The notes beneath the pieces are model-generated. The model was given only the letters and a program-made list of their open reading frames with translations. It ran no database searches and had not been told where the DNA came from. Source: Shinella sumterensis (GTDB taxonomy: Bacteria; Pseudomonadota; Alphaproteobacteria; Rhizobiales; Rhizobiaceae). Taken from it: a stretch of DNA of 64,000 nt. The position numbers and the translations under genes are program-made. Positions 51,234 to 60,540 of this stretch are shown piece after piece (position 1 is the stretch's first letter; each line of letters opens with the position of its first letter). The stretch is taken from assembly GCF_004514425.2 (NCBI RefSeq), contig NZ_MYFN02000013.1:96350-160349 (forward strand), written 5' to 3'.

Positions 51234-52880
51234 ATGACTCGCGACACCGAACAGAAACTTGCCGATCTCAACCAGCCGCCGCTATGGTCGGGCATCAACG
51301 CCTACCGCTCCGATCCGCTGCTGGTCGACGCCACGGATGCCATGCCCAAGAGCCTTCGCGACGAGTTCGACGCGATCGGCCGCTATGTGACCTCGCCGGA
51401 GGCGCAGGAGCTTGCGCGCATGGCAAACGAGGGCGTGCCGCAGCTGCGCACCCACGGCCCGCGCGGCGAGCGCCTCGATGTCGTGGACTATCACCCCGCC
51501 TGGCATGCGCTGATGCGCCGGTCCATGTCGAACGGCCTGCATTCCTCGCTCTGGGAAAACGTCCCGGACGAGAAGGGCATTGCGCACAAGGCACGCGCCG
51601 CCCGCTTCTTTCTGACCGCGCAGCTGGAATGCGGGCATCTCTGCCCGCTGACCATGACGAGCGCTTCCGTCGCGGCGCTATCTGCGTCGCCGCAGGTCCA
51701 GCGCGAATGGGGCCGCAAGATCCTGTCGCGCAAATACGACAGCGCCAACAAGCCCGCCATGCAGAAGAACGCCATCACCATCGGCATGGGCATGACGGAA
51801 AAGCAGGGCGGCACGGATGTGCGCGCCAACACCTCGACGGCCGAACGGGTGGGCGAGGGCATCTACCGGCTGAACGGCCATAAATGGTTCATGTCCGCGC
51901 CGATGAGCGACGGTTTCGTGATGCTCGCCCAGACCCGCGAGGGCGTCGGCTGCTTCCTCGTGCCGCGCCTGCTGGAGGACGGTTCGGGCAACGGCCTGCG
52001 CTTCCAGCGCCTCAAGGACAAGGTCGGCAACCGCTCCAATGCCTCGTCGGAGGTGGAGTTCTCCGATACGTTCGGCTTCCTGCTCGGCAAGCCCGATGCC
52101 GGTATCGGCACCATTCTCGACATGGTTACGCTGACGCGGCTCGATTGCGCGCTGGCCTCTGCCGGCATCATGCGGGCGTCGCTTGCGGAAGCCGTGCATC
52201 ACACCCGCGGCCGCATGGTCTTCGGCAAGCCGCTCGTCGCGCAGCCGATCATGACGCGGGTTCTGGCCGACATGGCGCTCGATGTCGCCGGTGCGACCGC
52301 GCTCTCCTTCCGCCTCGCCGACGCCTTCGACAAGGCGCGCGACAGCGCAAGCGACGCCGCCTATGCCCGTATCATGACGCCGGTCACGAAATACTGGTGC
52401 TGCAAGATCGCGCCCGCGCTCATCTACGAGGCGATGGAATGTATCGGCGGCAGCGGCTACGTGGAGGAGCGCCCGATTGCCCGCCACTACCGCGAGGCGC
52501 CGGTCAACGCGATCTGGGAAGGGTCCGGCAATGTCATGGCGCTCGACCTGATGCGCGTCATCAGCCGGGGCAGGGACCTGTTCGAGCTGCTCTTCGCCGG
52601 CTTTGCCCGCGATCTCGGCCCCGCCGGCAAGAAGACGGTGGAGGTGCTGCGCGCCGCGCTCTCGCTGTGCGAGCGCGACGAGGGCGCTGCCCGCATGCTG
52701 GTGGAGCAACTGGCCCTGGCTGCGGCCGCCGCCGAACTCTACCGTGCCGGTGCCGGCCGCATCGCCGATGCCTTCCTGGAGACGCGTCTGGCCTCCGGCT
52801 GGCGCGCGACCTACGGCATGCTCGATTCGCGCTTCGATTCGGCCTACATCGTCGACCTGCTCTATCCGCCGGCCAGATAG
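51234..52880 (+). CDS. AidB-like acyl-CoA dehydrogenase
   Basis: A 548-aa FAD flavoprotein. MTEKQGGTDVRANTS, GHKWFMSAPMSDGF and ECIGGSGYVEER are those of the AidB branch, which in Escherichia coli is induced by alkylating agents and binds DNA. Whether this homologue protects DNA or acts on a branched acyl-CoA cannot be told. Its last 19 bases overlap the convergent AEC gene. Confidence 0.88.
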   Translation: MTRDTEQKLADLNQPPLWSGINAYRSDPLLVDATDAMPKSLRDEFDAIGRYVTSPEAQELARMANEGVPQLRTHGPRGERLDVVDYHPAWHALMRRSMSNGLHSSLWENVPDEKGIAHKARAARFFLTAQLECGHLCPLTMTSASVAALSASPQVQREWGRKILSRKYDSANKPAMQKNAITIGMGMTEKQGGTDVRANTSTAERVGEGIYRLNGHKWFMSAPMSDGFVMLAQTREGVGCFLVPRLLEDGSGNGLRFQRLKDKVGNRSNASSEVEFSDTFGFLLGKPDAGIGTILDMVTLTRLDCALASAGIMRASLAEAVHHTRGRMVFGKPLVAQPIMTRVLADMALDVAGATALSFRLADAFDKARDSASDAAYARIMTPVTKYWCCKIAPALIYEAMECIGGSGYVEERPIARHYREAPVNAIWEGSGNVMALDLMRVISRGRDLFELLFAGFARDLGPAGKKTVEVLRAALSLCERDEGAARMLVEQLALAAAAAELYRAGAGRIADAFLETRLASGWRATYGMLDSRFDSAYIVDLLYPPAR

Positions 52881-53797
52881 GCTGCCGCGGCCAGGACGAT
52901 GGGAATGGTGAAGAAGGACGCGACCGTCTGAAGCGTCGCAACCGCCGCATAGAGCGGCGCGTCGCCACCCATCTGCTTTGCCAGCACATAGCCGTTCATG
53001 GCAGTCGGCACGCTCGCCCCCATGGTAATCGTCATGAGGAGCTCGCCGCGCATGCCCAGCGCATAGGCCGCCGCCGTCATCACGACGGGCATGAAGATCA
53101 GTTTCAGGAACACCGGCAGCAGCGCCAGCGGCCGCGGTTGCAGGGCATCTGCGAGTTTCAGGCCGGCACCGACCAGAATGAGGCCCAGGCTCAGCGACGA
53201 ACTCGCGACCAGTTCCGCCGTCTGCATGACCGGCCGATAGAGCGGGATTTCCAGCAAATTGACGGCAACGCCCAGCGCCGAGCCGATGATCATCGGGTTT
53301 GTCAGCACCTTCCAGAGGAAGGTCTTCAGGCTCCGGCTGCCGCCGCCGAACCAGATCAGCATGGCGATATTGTAGAAATTGAGGGGAATGATGATCAGCG
53401 TGGCCACCAGCGCCACGAGCGCGAGGCTTTGTTGCCCGTAGAGCTTTTCCCCTATGGCGAGCGCGATGAAGGCGTTCCAGCGGGTCGAGGTCTGGAAGAC
53501 CGAGGTGAAGGACGAACCCGACACCCCGGCGGCCCGGAAGAGCGGCCAGGACAAGGCGAGCAGCAGCGCGATGAGCGTCACCGAGCCGATGGAGCTGACC
53601 GCGACGCTGCCGGCTGCGATCCCCGAGAACTCGGCCTTGGCGAGCGTCGTGAAGAGCAGGCATGGAAACAGCACATAGAAGCCGAGTTGCTCGAGGCCGT
53701 TCCACATGTCGCGGTCGATGGCGCGCCAGCGTTTGAGCATCACGCCCAACACGACGAGCAGGAAGATGGGCAGGATGCTTTCGAAGATAAGGAGCAT
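52862..53797 (-). CDS. AEC family transporter
   Basis: A 311-aa membrane protein with ten predicted helices in two five-helix halves, of the auxin efflux carrier/malonate permease family. The segments LEQLGFYVLFPCLLF, NPMIIGSALG and LGLILVGAGLKL are family-like. The substrate is unknown, probably an organic anion. Confidence 0.85.
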   Translation of the reverse strand: MLLIFESILPIFLLVVLGVMLKRWRAIDRDMWNGLEQLGFYVLFPCLLFTTLAKAEFSGIAAGSVAVSSIGSVTLIALLLALSWPLFRAAGVSGSSFTSVFQTSTRWNAFIALAIGEKLYGQQSLALVALVATLIIIPLNFYNIAMLIWFGGGSRSLKTFLWKVLTNPMIIGSALGVAVNLLEIPLYRPVMQTAELVASSSLSLGLILVGAGLKLADALQPRPLALLPVFLKLIFMPVVMTAAAYALGMRGELLMTITMGASVPTAMNGYVLAKQMGGDAPLYAAVATLQTVASFFTIPIVLAAAAYLAGG

Positions 53798-53886
53798 GGA
53801 ACCGGAGGGCCGAGAGACGATTATCCGCTCATGCCCTTTCGCGGTGGTGGTGGCAAGTGTGGTTGTGACCGCCGCACATGTGGAAA

Positions 53887-53961
53887 TTAACCTTAATCGC
53901 AGGTTTGCATTGCGCGGACAGGGTTAACCGGCAAAGCTGGCATTAACCTGCTGTTAACCAT
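53887..53961 (+). promoter_or_regulatory. CtrA-binding region with TTAA-N7-TTAAC box
   Basis: TTAA (53943-53946), seven bases, TTAACC (53954-53959) is an exact CtrA box, and TTAACCAT (53954-53961) is the half-site form described in Sinorhizobium. Further TTAA(CC) half-sites lie at 53887, 53893 and 53924. It sits between the AEC gene and the small membrane-protein pair, 17 bases before the ATG at 53978. Confidence 0.7.
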
Positions 53962-53977
53962 GTAGCGAGTGACGAGT

Positions 53978-54136
53978 ATGGCCATGGCGGCCCGGATATC
54001 GGTCATGACGACCCTGTTTTCCTTCGCGGCGGTGGATATCGTGCTTCCGCTCATCGTTCTTGTCGCGGTCGTGGCGATCAGCGAAACGCTGTTTGTCGCC
54101 GCGGACCTTCTCGCAACGCGCAGGAGGGCGGCATGA
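53978..54136 (+). CDS. Small membrane protein, 52 aa, behind CtrA boxes
   Basis: MAMAARISVMTTLFSFAAVD leads into a hydrophobic helix (about residues 18-45) and a basic tail ending ATRRRAA. Its stop overlaps the next start (ATGA). Starts at 53978, 53984 or 54005 are possible; none has a strong ribosome site, and if the CtrA box is at the usual -35 place, transcription would begin near 53985, favouring 53984 (leaderless) or 54005. Not a family I recognise. Confidence 0.55.
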   Translation: MAMAARISVMTTLFSFAAVDIVLPLIVLVAVVAISETLFVAADLLATRRRAA

Positions 54137-54459
54137 AGTGGTTCCTCATTCTCTGGGCGGGGCCGATTGCGCTGCTGGGCAGCTGGTACGGGCTGTCCTA
54201 CTACGACATGAATTTCGGCATCTTCATGCTGACGCGCGATGCCCATGATCTGGTGTTCCGCATCTACGGGCACATTCTCGGCATTCCGCCGGAGAACATT
54301 CCGCCGCTTGTGCTGCGCGCCATCATCCTCGACAGCTTCCTCGTGCTCGGCATCATCGCCTTCCGCCGCCGCAGGAAGATCGCGGCCTGGTGGCAGGCGC
54401 GCCGTCAGTCGGCGCCGGCCGTCCTGGCCAGGGATGAAAGCCTGTCCAGCGCGCCCTGA
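54133..54459 (+). CDS. Small membrane protein, 108 aa (DUF6105-like)
   Basis: Two membrane helices (about residues 3-22 and 65-82) around a loop with [24 protein letters not shown]. It looks like the rhizobial DUF6105 family, though I assign that name tentatively. AGGAGGG just before the start gives strong translation. It is coupled to the 52-aa gene, and its last 55 bases overlap ruvX on the other strand. Function unknown; CtrA control suggests a cell-cycle or envelope role. Confidence 0.75.
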   Translation: MKWFLILWAGPIALLGSWYGLSYYDMNFGIFMLTRDAHDLVFRIYGHILGIPPENIPPLVLRAIILDSFLVLGIIAFRRRRKIAAWWQARRQSAPAVLARDESLSSAP

Positions 54460-54890
54460 AGAATGAAGGACGCGGCCGCCGAGTCGATGCGCTCGGCCCG
54501 CTTCTTGCGCGAGACATCCATTTCGATCAGCGTGCGTTCCGCCGCCACCGTCGAAAGCCGTTCGTCCCAGAAGACGAAGGGAATATCTGTTTTCTCCGAC
54601 ATGGAGCGTACGAAGGCGCGGGTGGCCTGCACGCGCGGACCGGCGCTGCCGTCCATGTTGACGGGCAGGCCGATGACGAAGGCCGCGATCTTCTCTTTCG
54701 CCGCAAAGGCCAGCAGCAACTCGGCGTCCTGCGTGAATTTCACGCGCTTCAGAACAGGCCGGGGTGTCGCGAGCCGTCGGCCGATATCGGAGACCGACAG
54801 GCCGATGGTCTTGGTGCCGAGATCGAGGCCCGCGACAGGCTGGCCGGGGGCGAGGACCTGCGACAGTTCTTCCAGCGTCAGCGTCGCCAT
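54405..54890 (-). CDS. ruvX: Putative Holliday junction resolvase / pre-16S rRNA nuclease YqgF
   Basis: A 161-aa RNase H-fold nuclease. [15 protein letters not shown] near residue 21, [26 protein letters not shown] and the final [12 protein letters not shown] carry the conserved acids. It finishes 16S rRNA 5' ends in Escherichia coli. Eleven bases follow the PhnA-type gene. Confidence 0.92.
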   Translation of the reverse strand: MATLTLEELSQVLAPGQPVAGLDLGTKTIGLSVSDIGRRLATPRPVLKRVKFTQDAELLLAFAAKEKIAAFVIGLPVNMDGSAGPRVQATRAFVRSMSEKTDIPFVFWDERLSTVAAERTLIEMDVSRKKRAERIDSAAASFILQGALDRLSSLARTAGAD

Positions 54891-54901
54891 GGGGCAGCCT
54901 C

Positions 54902-55198
54902 TCAGCGTTTGCGGACGAATTCGGTGCGCAGCACCAGGCCGCGGATGCTTTCATGCCGGCAGTCGATTTCTTCCGGGTTGTCCGTCAGGCGGATCGAGCG
55001 GATCACCGTTCCCTGCTTCAGCGTCTGGCCCGCACCCTTGACCTTCAGGTCCTTGATGAGCACGACCGAATCGCCATCCGCCAGCACATTGCCGGCGGCG
55101 TCGTGTACGACGCTCTGCGCAGCCTTTTCCGCTGCGATCTCCGAAGCCGGGCGCCATTCGCCGGTCGCTTCGTCATAGATGTAATCGTCGTCGCTCAC
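54902..55198 (-). CDS. PhnA/YjdM-type protein
   Basis: A 98-aa protein whose C-terminal 65 residues ([26 protein letters not shown] onward, shown here in outline) match the PhnA/YjdM domain; the N-terminal zinc ribbon of Escherichia coli YjdM is absent and replaced by an acidic stretch. Start is GTG at 55198 with GGAG seven bases upstream. Despite the name, the family has no proven phosphonate role. Confidence 0.8.
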   Translation of the reverse strand: MSDDDYIYDEATGEWRPASEIAAEKAAQSVVHDAAGNVLADGDSVVLIKDLKVKGAGQTLKQGTVIRSIRLTDNPEEIDCRHESIRGLVLRTEFVRKR

Positions 55199-55310
55199 GG
55201 CGAACTCCTTCTTCAAATCATGAGCGCCACGCTTATAACGATCCGGCGGCGGATGGAAACGGCCTTCGCGCCGACTATATTGCGTGACGAATCCAAACCG
55301 GAGACTTCCC

Positions 55311-56015
55311 ATGAAAATCACCTGGCTCGGCCACTCGGCTTTCCGCATCGAAACGGCGAAGGCGAAGATCCTCATCGACCCGTTCTTCACCGGCAATCCC
55401 GCCTTCGACGAGGCGACGCGCAAGGACGCCGTTTCCGGCCTCACCCATATCCTGCTGACCCACGGCCACGGCGATCATGTCGGCGATACGATCGGGATCG
55501 CGAAGGAAACCGGCGCGACCGTGCTCGCCAATGCCGATCTCGCAACCTGGCTCGGCGCCAAGGGGGTTGAGAATATCGATATGGGCAATACCGGCGGCAC
55601 CGTGCATTTCGACGGCTTTTCGACAACCTTCGTCAATGCGCTGCATTCGTCGGCGCAGATCACCGAGGACGGCACCTCCCACTCGCTCGGCAGCGCCAAC
55701 GGCCTGGTCCTGCATTTCGAGGACGAGCCGACGCTCTACCACATGGGCGATACGGATATCTTTTCCGACATGGCGCTGATCAACGAGCTGCACCAGCCGG
55801 AAATCGGCCTGGTGCCGATCGGCGACCGGTTCACCATGGGCGGTGCCGTGGCGGCACTCGCCTGCCAGCGCTTCTTCACCTTCGGCACCGTCATTCCCTG
55901 CCATTACGGTTCCTTCGGCATCATCGACCAGACGGCGGACCTTTTCGTGCAGGCCATGGAGGGTGCATCCACCCGCATCGAGGTGCCGCAGGTCGGTGGC
56001 GTCGTCACGCGCTGA
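55311..56015 (+). CDS. UPF0173 metal-dependent hydrolase
   Basis: A 234-aa metallo-beta-lactamase-fold enzyme. [12 protein letters not shown] (near residue 50) is the zinc motif, followed by HMGDTD and CHYGSF with further ligands. [12 protein letters not shown] at the N terminus is the UPF0173 signature. Physiological substrate unknown. CGGAGA precedes the ATG at 55311. Confidence 0.9.
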   Translation: MKITWLGHSAFRIETAKAKILIDPFFTGNPAFDEATRKDAVSGLTHILLTHGHGDHVGDTIGIAKETGATVLANADLATWLGAKGVENIDMGNTGGTVHFDGFSTTFVNALHSSAQITEDGTSHSLGSANGLVLHFEDEPTLYHMGDTDIFSDMALINELHQPEIGLVPIGDRFTMGGAVAALACQRFFTFGTVIPCHYGSFGIIDQTADLFVQAMEGASTRIEVPQVGGVVTR

Positions 56016-56120
56016 GCGGCGGGAAATCGGGCGAGGGGGCGTGGAACCGGCCATTCCCCCGTTGCGCCCCTTGGGCTTGGTCATTATAGCGAAGGGGAAA
56101 TTTCCCACCGGAGACCGTCC

Positions 56121-56408
56121 ATGTCCGTAGATCTAGCCACCGTAAAGCGCGTTGCGCGCCTTGCCCGCATCGCCGTCAGCGAAGAAGAGGCAAACCGCAT
56201 GACCGGCGAGCTCAACGGTATCCTCGGCTTCGTCGAACAGCTGTCCGAGGTGAATGTCGAGGGCGTCGAGCCGATGACCTCAGTCACCCCGATGGAGATG
56301 CGCAAGCGCCAGGACATCGTCAACGACGGCAACAAGGCCGATGCGATCGTCGCCAACGCCCCGGCCACCGACCGCAATTTCTTCCAGGTTCCGAAGGTTG
56401 TGGAGTAA
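56121..56408 (+). CDS. gatC: Asp/Glu-tRNA amidotransferase subunit C
   Basis: A 95-aa subunit that stabilises GatA-Gat[22 protein letters not shown] and [19 protein letters not shown] are the family signature. GGAGA is the ribosome site. It opens the gatC-GNAT-gatA run. Confidence 0.95.
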   Translation: MSVDLATVKRVARLARIAVSEEEANRMTGELNGILGFVEQLSEVNVEGVEPMTSVTPMEMRKRQDIVNDGNKADAIVANAPATDRNFFQVPKVVE

Positions 56409-56411
56409 TCC

Positions 56412-56876
56412 TTGACCGTCACAATCGACGTCGAAAGCCCGCTTACGGATGAGGTTCGCACGCTGATCGCAGAGCTGAACACGGTGCTGCTTGCGCTGTC
56501 GCCGCCGGAGGCGTGCTATAACCTCACCGTCGAGGAGATGGCCGATCCCACGGTGAAGGTCTGGATCGCACGCGACGGCGACGCCGCGATCGGCTGCGGC
56601 GCGCTGAAGCGCCATTCCGATATGGTGGGCGAAGTGAAGCGCATGTTCACCCGGCCGGCCTGGCAGGGACAAGGCGTCGGCCGGTCTGTGCTCGACAAGA
56701 TCCTGGAGACCGCCGAACGGGAGGAGCTGGAAACGCTCGTGCTCGAAACGGGCGACCAGCATCCGGCGGCATGGGCGATCTATGAGAAGGCGGGTTTTAC
56801 CCGCTGCGGCCCCGTGCTCGACTACCCGGATTCACCCTATTCCGTATTCTATCAAAAGCAGCTTCGTGCTGCCTGA
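56412..56876 (+). CDS. GNAT N-acetyltransferase inside the gat operon
   Basis: A 154-aa GNAT-fold protein; acetyl-CoA loop RPAWQGQGVGRSVLDKIL near residue 80 and the C-terminal AAWAIYEKAGFTRCG. The start is a TTG at 56412, with GGAG at 56402-56405 six bases before; the gene starts 3 bases after gatC ends, and there is no ATG that would keep the fold. Substrate unknown. Confidence 0.88.
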   Translation: MTVTIDVESPLTDEVRTLIAELNTVLLALSPPEACYNLTVEEMADPTVKVWIARDGDAAIGCGALKRHSDMVGEVKRMFTRPAWQGQGVGRSVLDKILETAEREELETLVLETGDQHPAAWAIYEKAGFTRCGPVLDYPDSPYSVFYQKQLRAA

Positions 56877-56894
56877 CCTGAAGTGACCGCACCA

Positions 56895-58376
56895 ATGACC
56901 GACCTGACCCGCCTGACCATTGCCGAAGCCCGCGAAAAGCTCTCCGCCAAGGAGATCAAGGCGGTCGAGCTGACGGACGCGTATCTTTCCGCGATCGAGG
57001 CGGCCAATCCGGCGATCAACGCCTATGTCGCCGTGACGCCGGAAAAGGCACGCGAGATGGCGAAGGCTTCCGACGCCCGCATCGCCGAAGGCAAGGCCGG
57101 TGCGCTCGAAGGCATCCCGCTCGGCATCAAGGACCTGTTTGCGACCGAAGGCGTGCACACGCAGGCCTGCAGCCACATCCTCGACGGCTTCAAGCCGCAA
57201 TACGAATCGACCGTCACCCAGAACCTCTGGAACGATGGCGCCGTCATGCTCGGCAAGCTCAACATGGATGAGTTCGCCATGGGCTCGTCCAACGAAAGCT
57301 CCTATTACGGCGCCGTGAAGAACCCGTGGCGCGCAAACGGCTCCAACGCCGATCTCGTGCCGGGCGGTTCTTCCGGCGGATCGGCGGCGGCCGTTGCAGC
57401 CTTCCTCTGCGCCGGCGCGACCGCGACGGATACGGGCGGCTCCATCCGCCAGCCGGCGGCCTTCACCGGCACCGTCGGCATCAAGCCCACCTATGGCCGC
57501 TGCTCGCGCTGGGGCATCGTCGCCTTCGCCTCCTCGCTCGATCAGGCCGGCCCGATCGCCCGCGACGTGCGCGACGCCGCGATCCTGCTGAAGTCGATGG
57601 CGAGCGTCGACGCCAAGGACACGACCTCCGTCGACCGGCCGGTGCCGGATTACGAAGCGTCCCTCGGTCAGTCGCTGAAGGGCATGCGCATCGGCATCCC
57701 GCGCGAATACCGCGTCGATGGCATGCCGGACGAGATCGAGGCGCTCTGGCAGCAGGGCATCGCCTGGCTGAAGGATGCCGGCGCCGAAATCGTCGATATC
57801 TCCCTGCCGCATACGAAATATGCCCTGCCGGCCTACTACATCGTCGCGCCCGCCGAGGCCTCGTCGAACCTAGCCCGTTACGACGGCGTGCGCTACGGCC
57901 TGCGCGTCGACGGCAAGGACATCGTCGACATGTACGAGAAGACGCGCGCCGCCGGCTTCGGCACGGAAGTGAAGCGCCGCATCATGATCGGCACCTACGT
58001 GCTGTCGGCCGGCTACTACGACGCCTATTACCTGCAGGCCCAGAAGGTACGTACGCTGATCAAGCGTGATTTCGAACTGGCGTTCAATGCCGGTGTCGAC
58101 GCCATCCTGACGCCGGCGACCCCGTCGTCGGCCTTCGGCATCGCCGACGAGGAACTCGCGTCCGATCCGGTCAAGATGTACCTTCAGGACATCTTCACGG
58201 TGACGGTGAACATGGCCGGCCTGCCGGGCCTCACGGTTCCCGCCGGCCTCGACCACAAGGGCCTGCCGCTTGGCCTCCAGCTCATCGGCAAGCCCTTCGA
58301 CGAGGAGAGCCTGTTCCGGACGGCCCACGTCATCGAGCAGGCCGCCGGCCGCTTCACGCCGGCCAAGTGGTGGTAA
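56895..58376 (+). CDS. gatA: Asp/Glu-tRNA amidotransferase subunit A
   Basis: A 493-aa amidase that releases ammonia from glutamine for transamidation of Glu-tRNA-Gln and Asp-tRNA-Asn. The Ser-cisSer-Lys triad is seen in [10 protein letters not shown] (Lys), [14 protein letters not shown] (cis-Ser) and [12 protein letters not shown] (Ser). [14 protein letters not shown] at 56895 is the family start; a GTG four codons earlier is unlikely. Confidence 0.96.
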   Translation: MTDLTRLTIAEAREKLSAKEIKAVELTDAYLSAIEAANPAINAYVAVTPEKAREMAKASDARIAEGKAGALEGIPLGIKDLFATEGVHTQACSHILDGFKPQYESTVTQNLWNDGAVMLGKLNMDEFAMGSSNESSYYGAVKNPWRANGSNADLVPGGSSGGSAAAVAAFLCAGATATDTGGSIRQPAAFTGTVGIKPTYGRCSRWGIVAFASSLDQAGPIARDVRDAAILLKSMASVDAKDTTSVDRPVPDYEASLGQSLKGMRIGIPREYRVDGMPDEIEALWQQGIAWLKDAGAEIVDISLPHTKYALPAYYIVAPAEASSNLARYDGVRYGLRVDGKDIVDMYEKTRAAGFGTEVKRRIMIGTYVLSAGYYDAYYLQAQKVRTLIKRDFELAFNAGVDAILTPATPSSAFGIADEELASDPVKMYLQDIFTVTVNMAGLPGLTVPAGLDHKGLPLGLQLIGKPFDEESLFRTAHVIEQAAGRFTPAKWW

Positions 58377-58559
58377 GCGGCAGGTAGCCCTCAGCAGGTC
58401 TGATGAACGACCTCGCCCAGCTTCGCGACAAGTAAGGATCGTCCGGCCATGTGCCGGGCGGTGTCGTTTCGGGCGGATCATCGTCGTGGATAGCCGCCGC
58501 CGGTCTCTCGCCGACTCACGCCAACGGTGCTTTCATCGTGCCGGGGAAAGGTCTGGCGC

Positions 58560-59072
58560 ATGGTCATGGTTCGCAATGCCCGGGAAGGCGATGTCGCGGC
58601 GCTCGTCGAAATCGGGACGAGGGCGTGGGAGCAGGCCGTGGTCGGGGTCGCCGATCTCCAGGTCCGGCGCGACCATGCGCGCAACGCCTTCGAGCAGTTC
58701 CTGTCGGGCCACTGGCTGCATGTCAGCGTGGCCGAAACCGATGGCGCGCCCGCGGGCTGGGCGGCGCGCGAGGCGCTCGACGACGAGATCAGCGACCTCT
58801 GGATCGATCCTCTCCAACAGAAAAAGGGATTGGGGACCGCGCTGCTGGCGGCGATGGAGGCGGAAATCGTCGCCGCTGGGTTCGAGGCGTCCCGGTTGCA
58901 GACCCACGCGCGCAACATCGCTGCCGTCGCCTTCTTCCAGAAGCATGGCTATTCGGTGAACTGGCTTTCCGTCGACTATTCGCCGCGTCTCGATCGCAAT
59001 GTCGAATCGATCGGGCTACGCCGCCAGCTCGTCGCCGATCTCCCGGTCGGCTACGGGCCGGGCGGGTTTTGA
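58560..59072 (+). CDS. GNAT N-acetyltransferase
   Basis: A 170-aa GNAT protein. The acetyl-CoA loop appears as DPLQQKKGLGTALLAAME (near residue 95) and ARNIAAVAFFQKHGY is the usual C-terminal part. Start at 58560 or 58566. It faces the YjhX-family gene across a hairpin. Substrate unknown. Confidence 0.85.
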   Translation: MVMVRNAREGDVAALVEIGTRAWEQAVVGVADLQVRRDHARNAFEQFLSGHWLHVSVAETDGAPAGWAAREALDDEISDLWIDPLQQKKGLGTALLAAMEAEIVAAGFEASRLQTHARNIAAVAFFQKHGYSVNWLSVDYSPRLDRNVESIGLRRQLVADLPVGYGPGGF

Positions 59073-59073
59073 A

Positions 59074-59099
59074 GGAGGCGCGGCCTTCGCCGCGCCTCC
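59074..59099. terminator. Hairpin between convergent genes
   Basis: GGAGGCGCGG (59074-59083) and CCGCGCCTCC (59090-59099) form a perfect ten-pair stem around CCTTCG. No T-run on either side, so termination strength is uncertain. Confidence 0.55.
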
Positions 59100-59105
59100 G
59101 TCCTG

Positions 59106-59363
59106 TCACTGGTTGTCAAGTTGCGATCGCACGAGCTCAAGCCCTCGTTGCGTGATGCGGTAGGGCCTGCCGCCGGAAGACGCGATGCAGCGCCGGCGTT
59201 TCAGCTTGCGGAAAAGATCGAGGTCGAGCCCGCTCGCCCGCCATCCGTCGCGCGTGATGCAGGCGACGGCGATGATCTTGCGGTTCTCGTCTTTTTCGAT
59301 GTCGATCCTGCCGCCCTGGGCGAGCAGGTGGAGAATGCGCTGTTCTGCGCGGGAAATGTCCAT
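59106..59363 (-). CDS. YjhX family protein (UPF0386)
   Basis: An 85-aa protein with the full family pattern: SRAEQRILHLLAQGGRI at the start, CITRDGW, FRKLKRRRCIASSGGRPYRIT, and the end LVRSQLDNQ. In Escherichia coli YjhX (TopAI) is a toxin that inhibits topoisomerase I and is counteracted by YjhQ, a GNAT protein; many homologues outside enterics are solitary and untested. A GNAT gene faces it here, but the two are convergent, not an operon. Confidence 0.88.
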   Translation of the reverse strand: MDISRAEQRILHLLAQGGRIDIEKDENRKIIAVACITRDGWRASGLDLDLFRKLKRRRCIASSGGRPYRITQRGLELVRSQLDNQ

Positions 59364-59560
59364 TGTCGTGGGAATCCGTCAGGCGTTCGAACGAACGCGA
59401 AAAAACGTTCCGCCACCGGCTGGTGGCAGGGTTCATCGTTTTTCCGACCCTGTGCGCAAAAGCTGCGGACAGGGTCTCTAGCGGGACTCAGACGAGTTGG
59501 ACATCAAGACTCCATTTGCGGATGTCCCTTAGATAAATCCGACATCTTCCATCGTCAACG

Positions 59561-60457
59561 TCACGACCAGATCAGCGAGTGATGCAGGAAGACGGCGGTC
59601 TTCACGCCGTTGGCCGAGGCAAGCGCGATATTGGCTGCGCCAAGCGCGATGTCACCGGCGGCGTAGAGGCCGGGCAGGGAGGTCTGTCCCGTATCGTCGG
59701 TCTTGAGGATGTTGCCGATCGGCGTTTGCTTCAGTTCGAGGCCGCGATCCCGCGGGATGTCGCTGCGCACGCGGGCTTCCGGACTGACGAACAGCGCCTT
59801 GACCAGTGTGGGAATGCCGGGGCCCGTTTCGACGGCGAGCATGCCGCCCGGCCCATCCGCGACGGCCGTCACGCGGCCGGGTCGCAGCTTCACATTGCGT
59901 GCCTCGAGCACGGCCAGATCCTTTTCGTCCGGCTCCGGTACCGCATTGGTGAAGAGCGTCACATCGCCCCAGTCGGCGACCACGGCCGCAAAGCGCGCGG
60001 CGTCGGATGTGCGTGCCAGGACGCCGACCGCCCCTCCGCCCACTTCGTAGCCATGGCAGTAGGGGCAATGCAGCACCGTCGTGCCCCACCGCTCCGCAAG
60101 GCCGGGAATATCCGGGAGCTGGTCCTCGAAACCGGTGGCGAGCAGCACGCGCCGCGCGTCGATGCGTGCACCATCGCCAGCGACGACGAAGAAGGCGTCT
60201 CTTTCGCCCTCCAGCCGTTCGGCCGGCGCATCGCGGAAGGTGACGGTCTCGTAGGCCGCAAGCTGGCGGCGGGCATCGGCGAGGATGTCGCCCCCCGGCC
60301 TGCCGTCCTGGGCGAGGAAGCCGTGCGAGCGGGCGGCGAAGCGGTTGCGCGGCAGCCCCGTGTCGAGAATGGTGATGCGGCGACGGGCGCGGGCGAGCTG
60401 CATGGCAGCGGACAGGCCGGCAAAGCCCCCGCCGATGATGATGGCATCTTCGGTCAT
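59561..60457 (-). CDS. NAD(P)/FAD-dependent oxidoreductase, thioredoxin-reductase-like
   Basis: A 298-aa flavoprotein. FAD-binding IIIGGGFAGLSAAMQLA at the N terminus, NADP-type GGAVGVLA, the redox-active pair CPYC near residue 133, and the FAD-closing GLYAAGDIA. A proper start at 60457 follows AGGAAAGGA. It lies after the rrf2 gene on the same strand, a pairing common in rhizobia, so it is probably controlled by that regulator. The partner protein is unknown. Confidence 0.9.
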   Translation of the reverse strand: MTEDAIIIGGGFAGLSAAMQLARARRRITILDTGLPRNRFAARSHGFLAQDGRPGGDILADARRQLAAYETVTFRDAPAERLEGERDAFFVVAGDGARIDARRVLLATGFEDQLPDIPGLAERWGTTVLHCPYCHGYEVGGGAVGVLARTSDAARFAAVVADWGDVTLFTNAVPEPDEKDLAVLEARNVKLRPGRVTAVADGPGGMLAVETGPGIPTLVKALFVSPEARVRSDIPRDRGLELKQTPIGNILKTDDTGQTSLPGLYAAGDIALGAANIALASANGVKTAVFLHHSLIWS

Positions 60458-60540
60458 GATCGTCCTTTCCTGTGAGCGTGCGGCATCCTTCACCCGGCAT
60501 GTACCGGGCGTTCGAAGGGATGCCAGGGAAGTGGCTGCCT

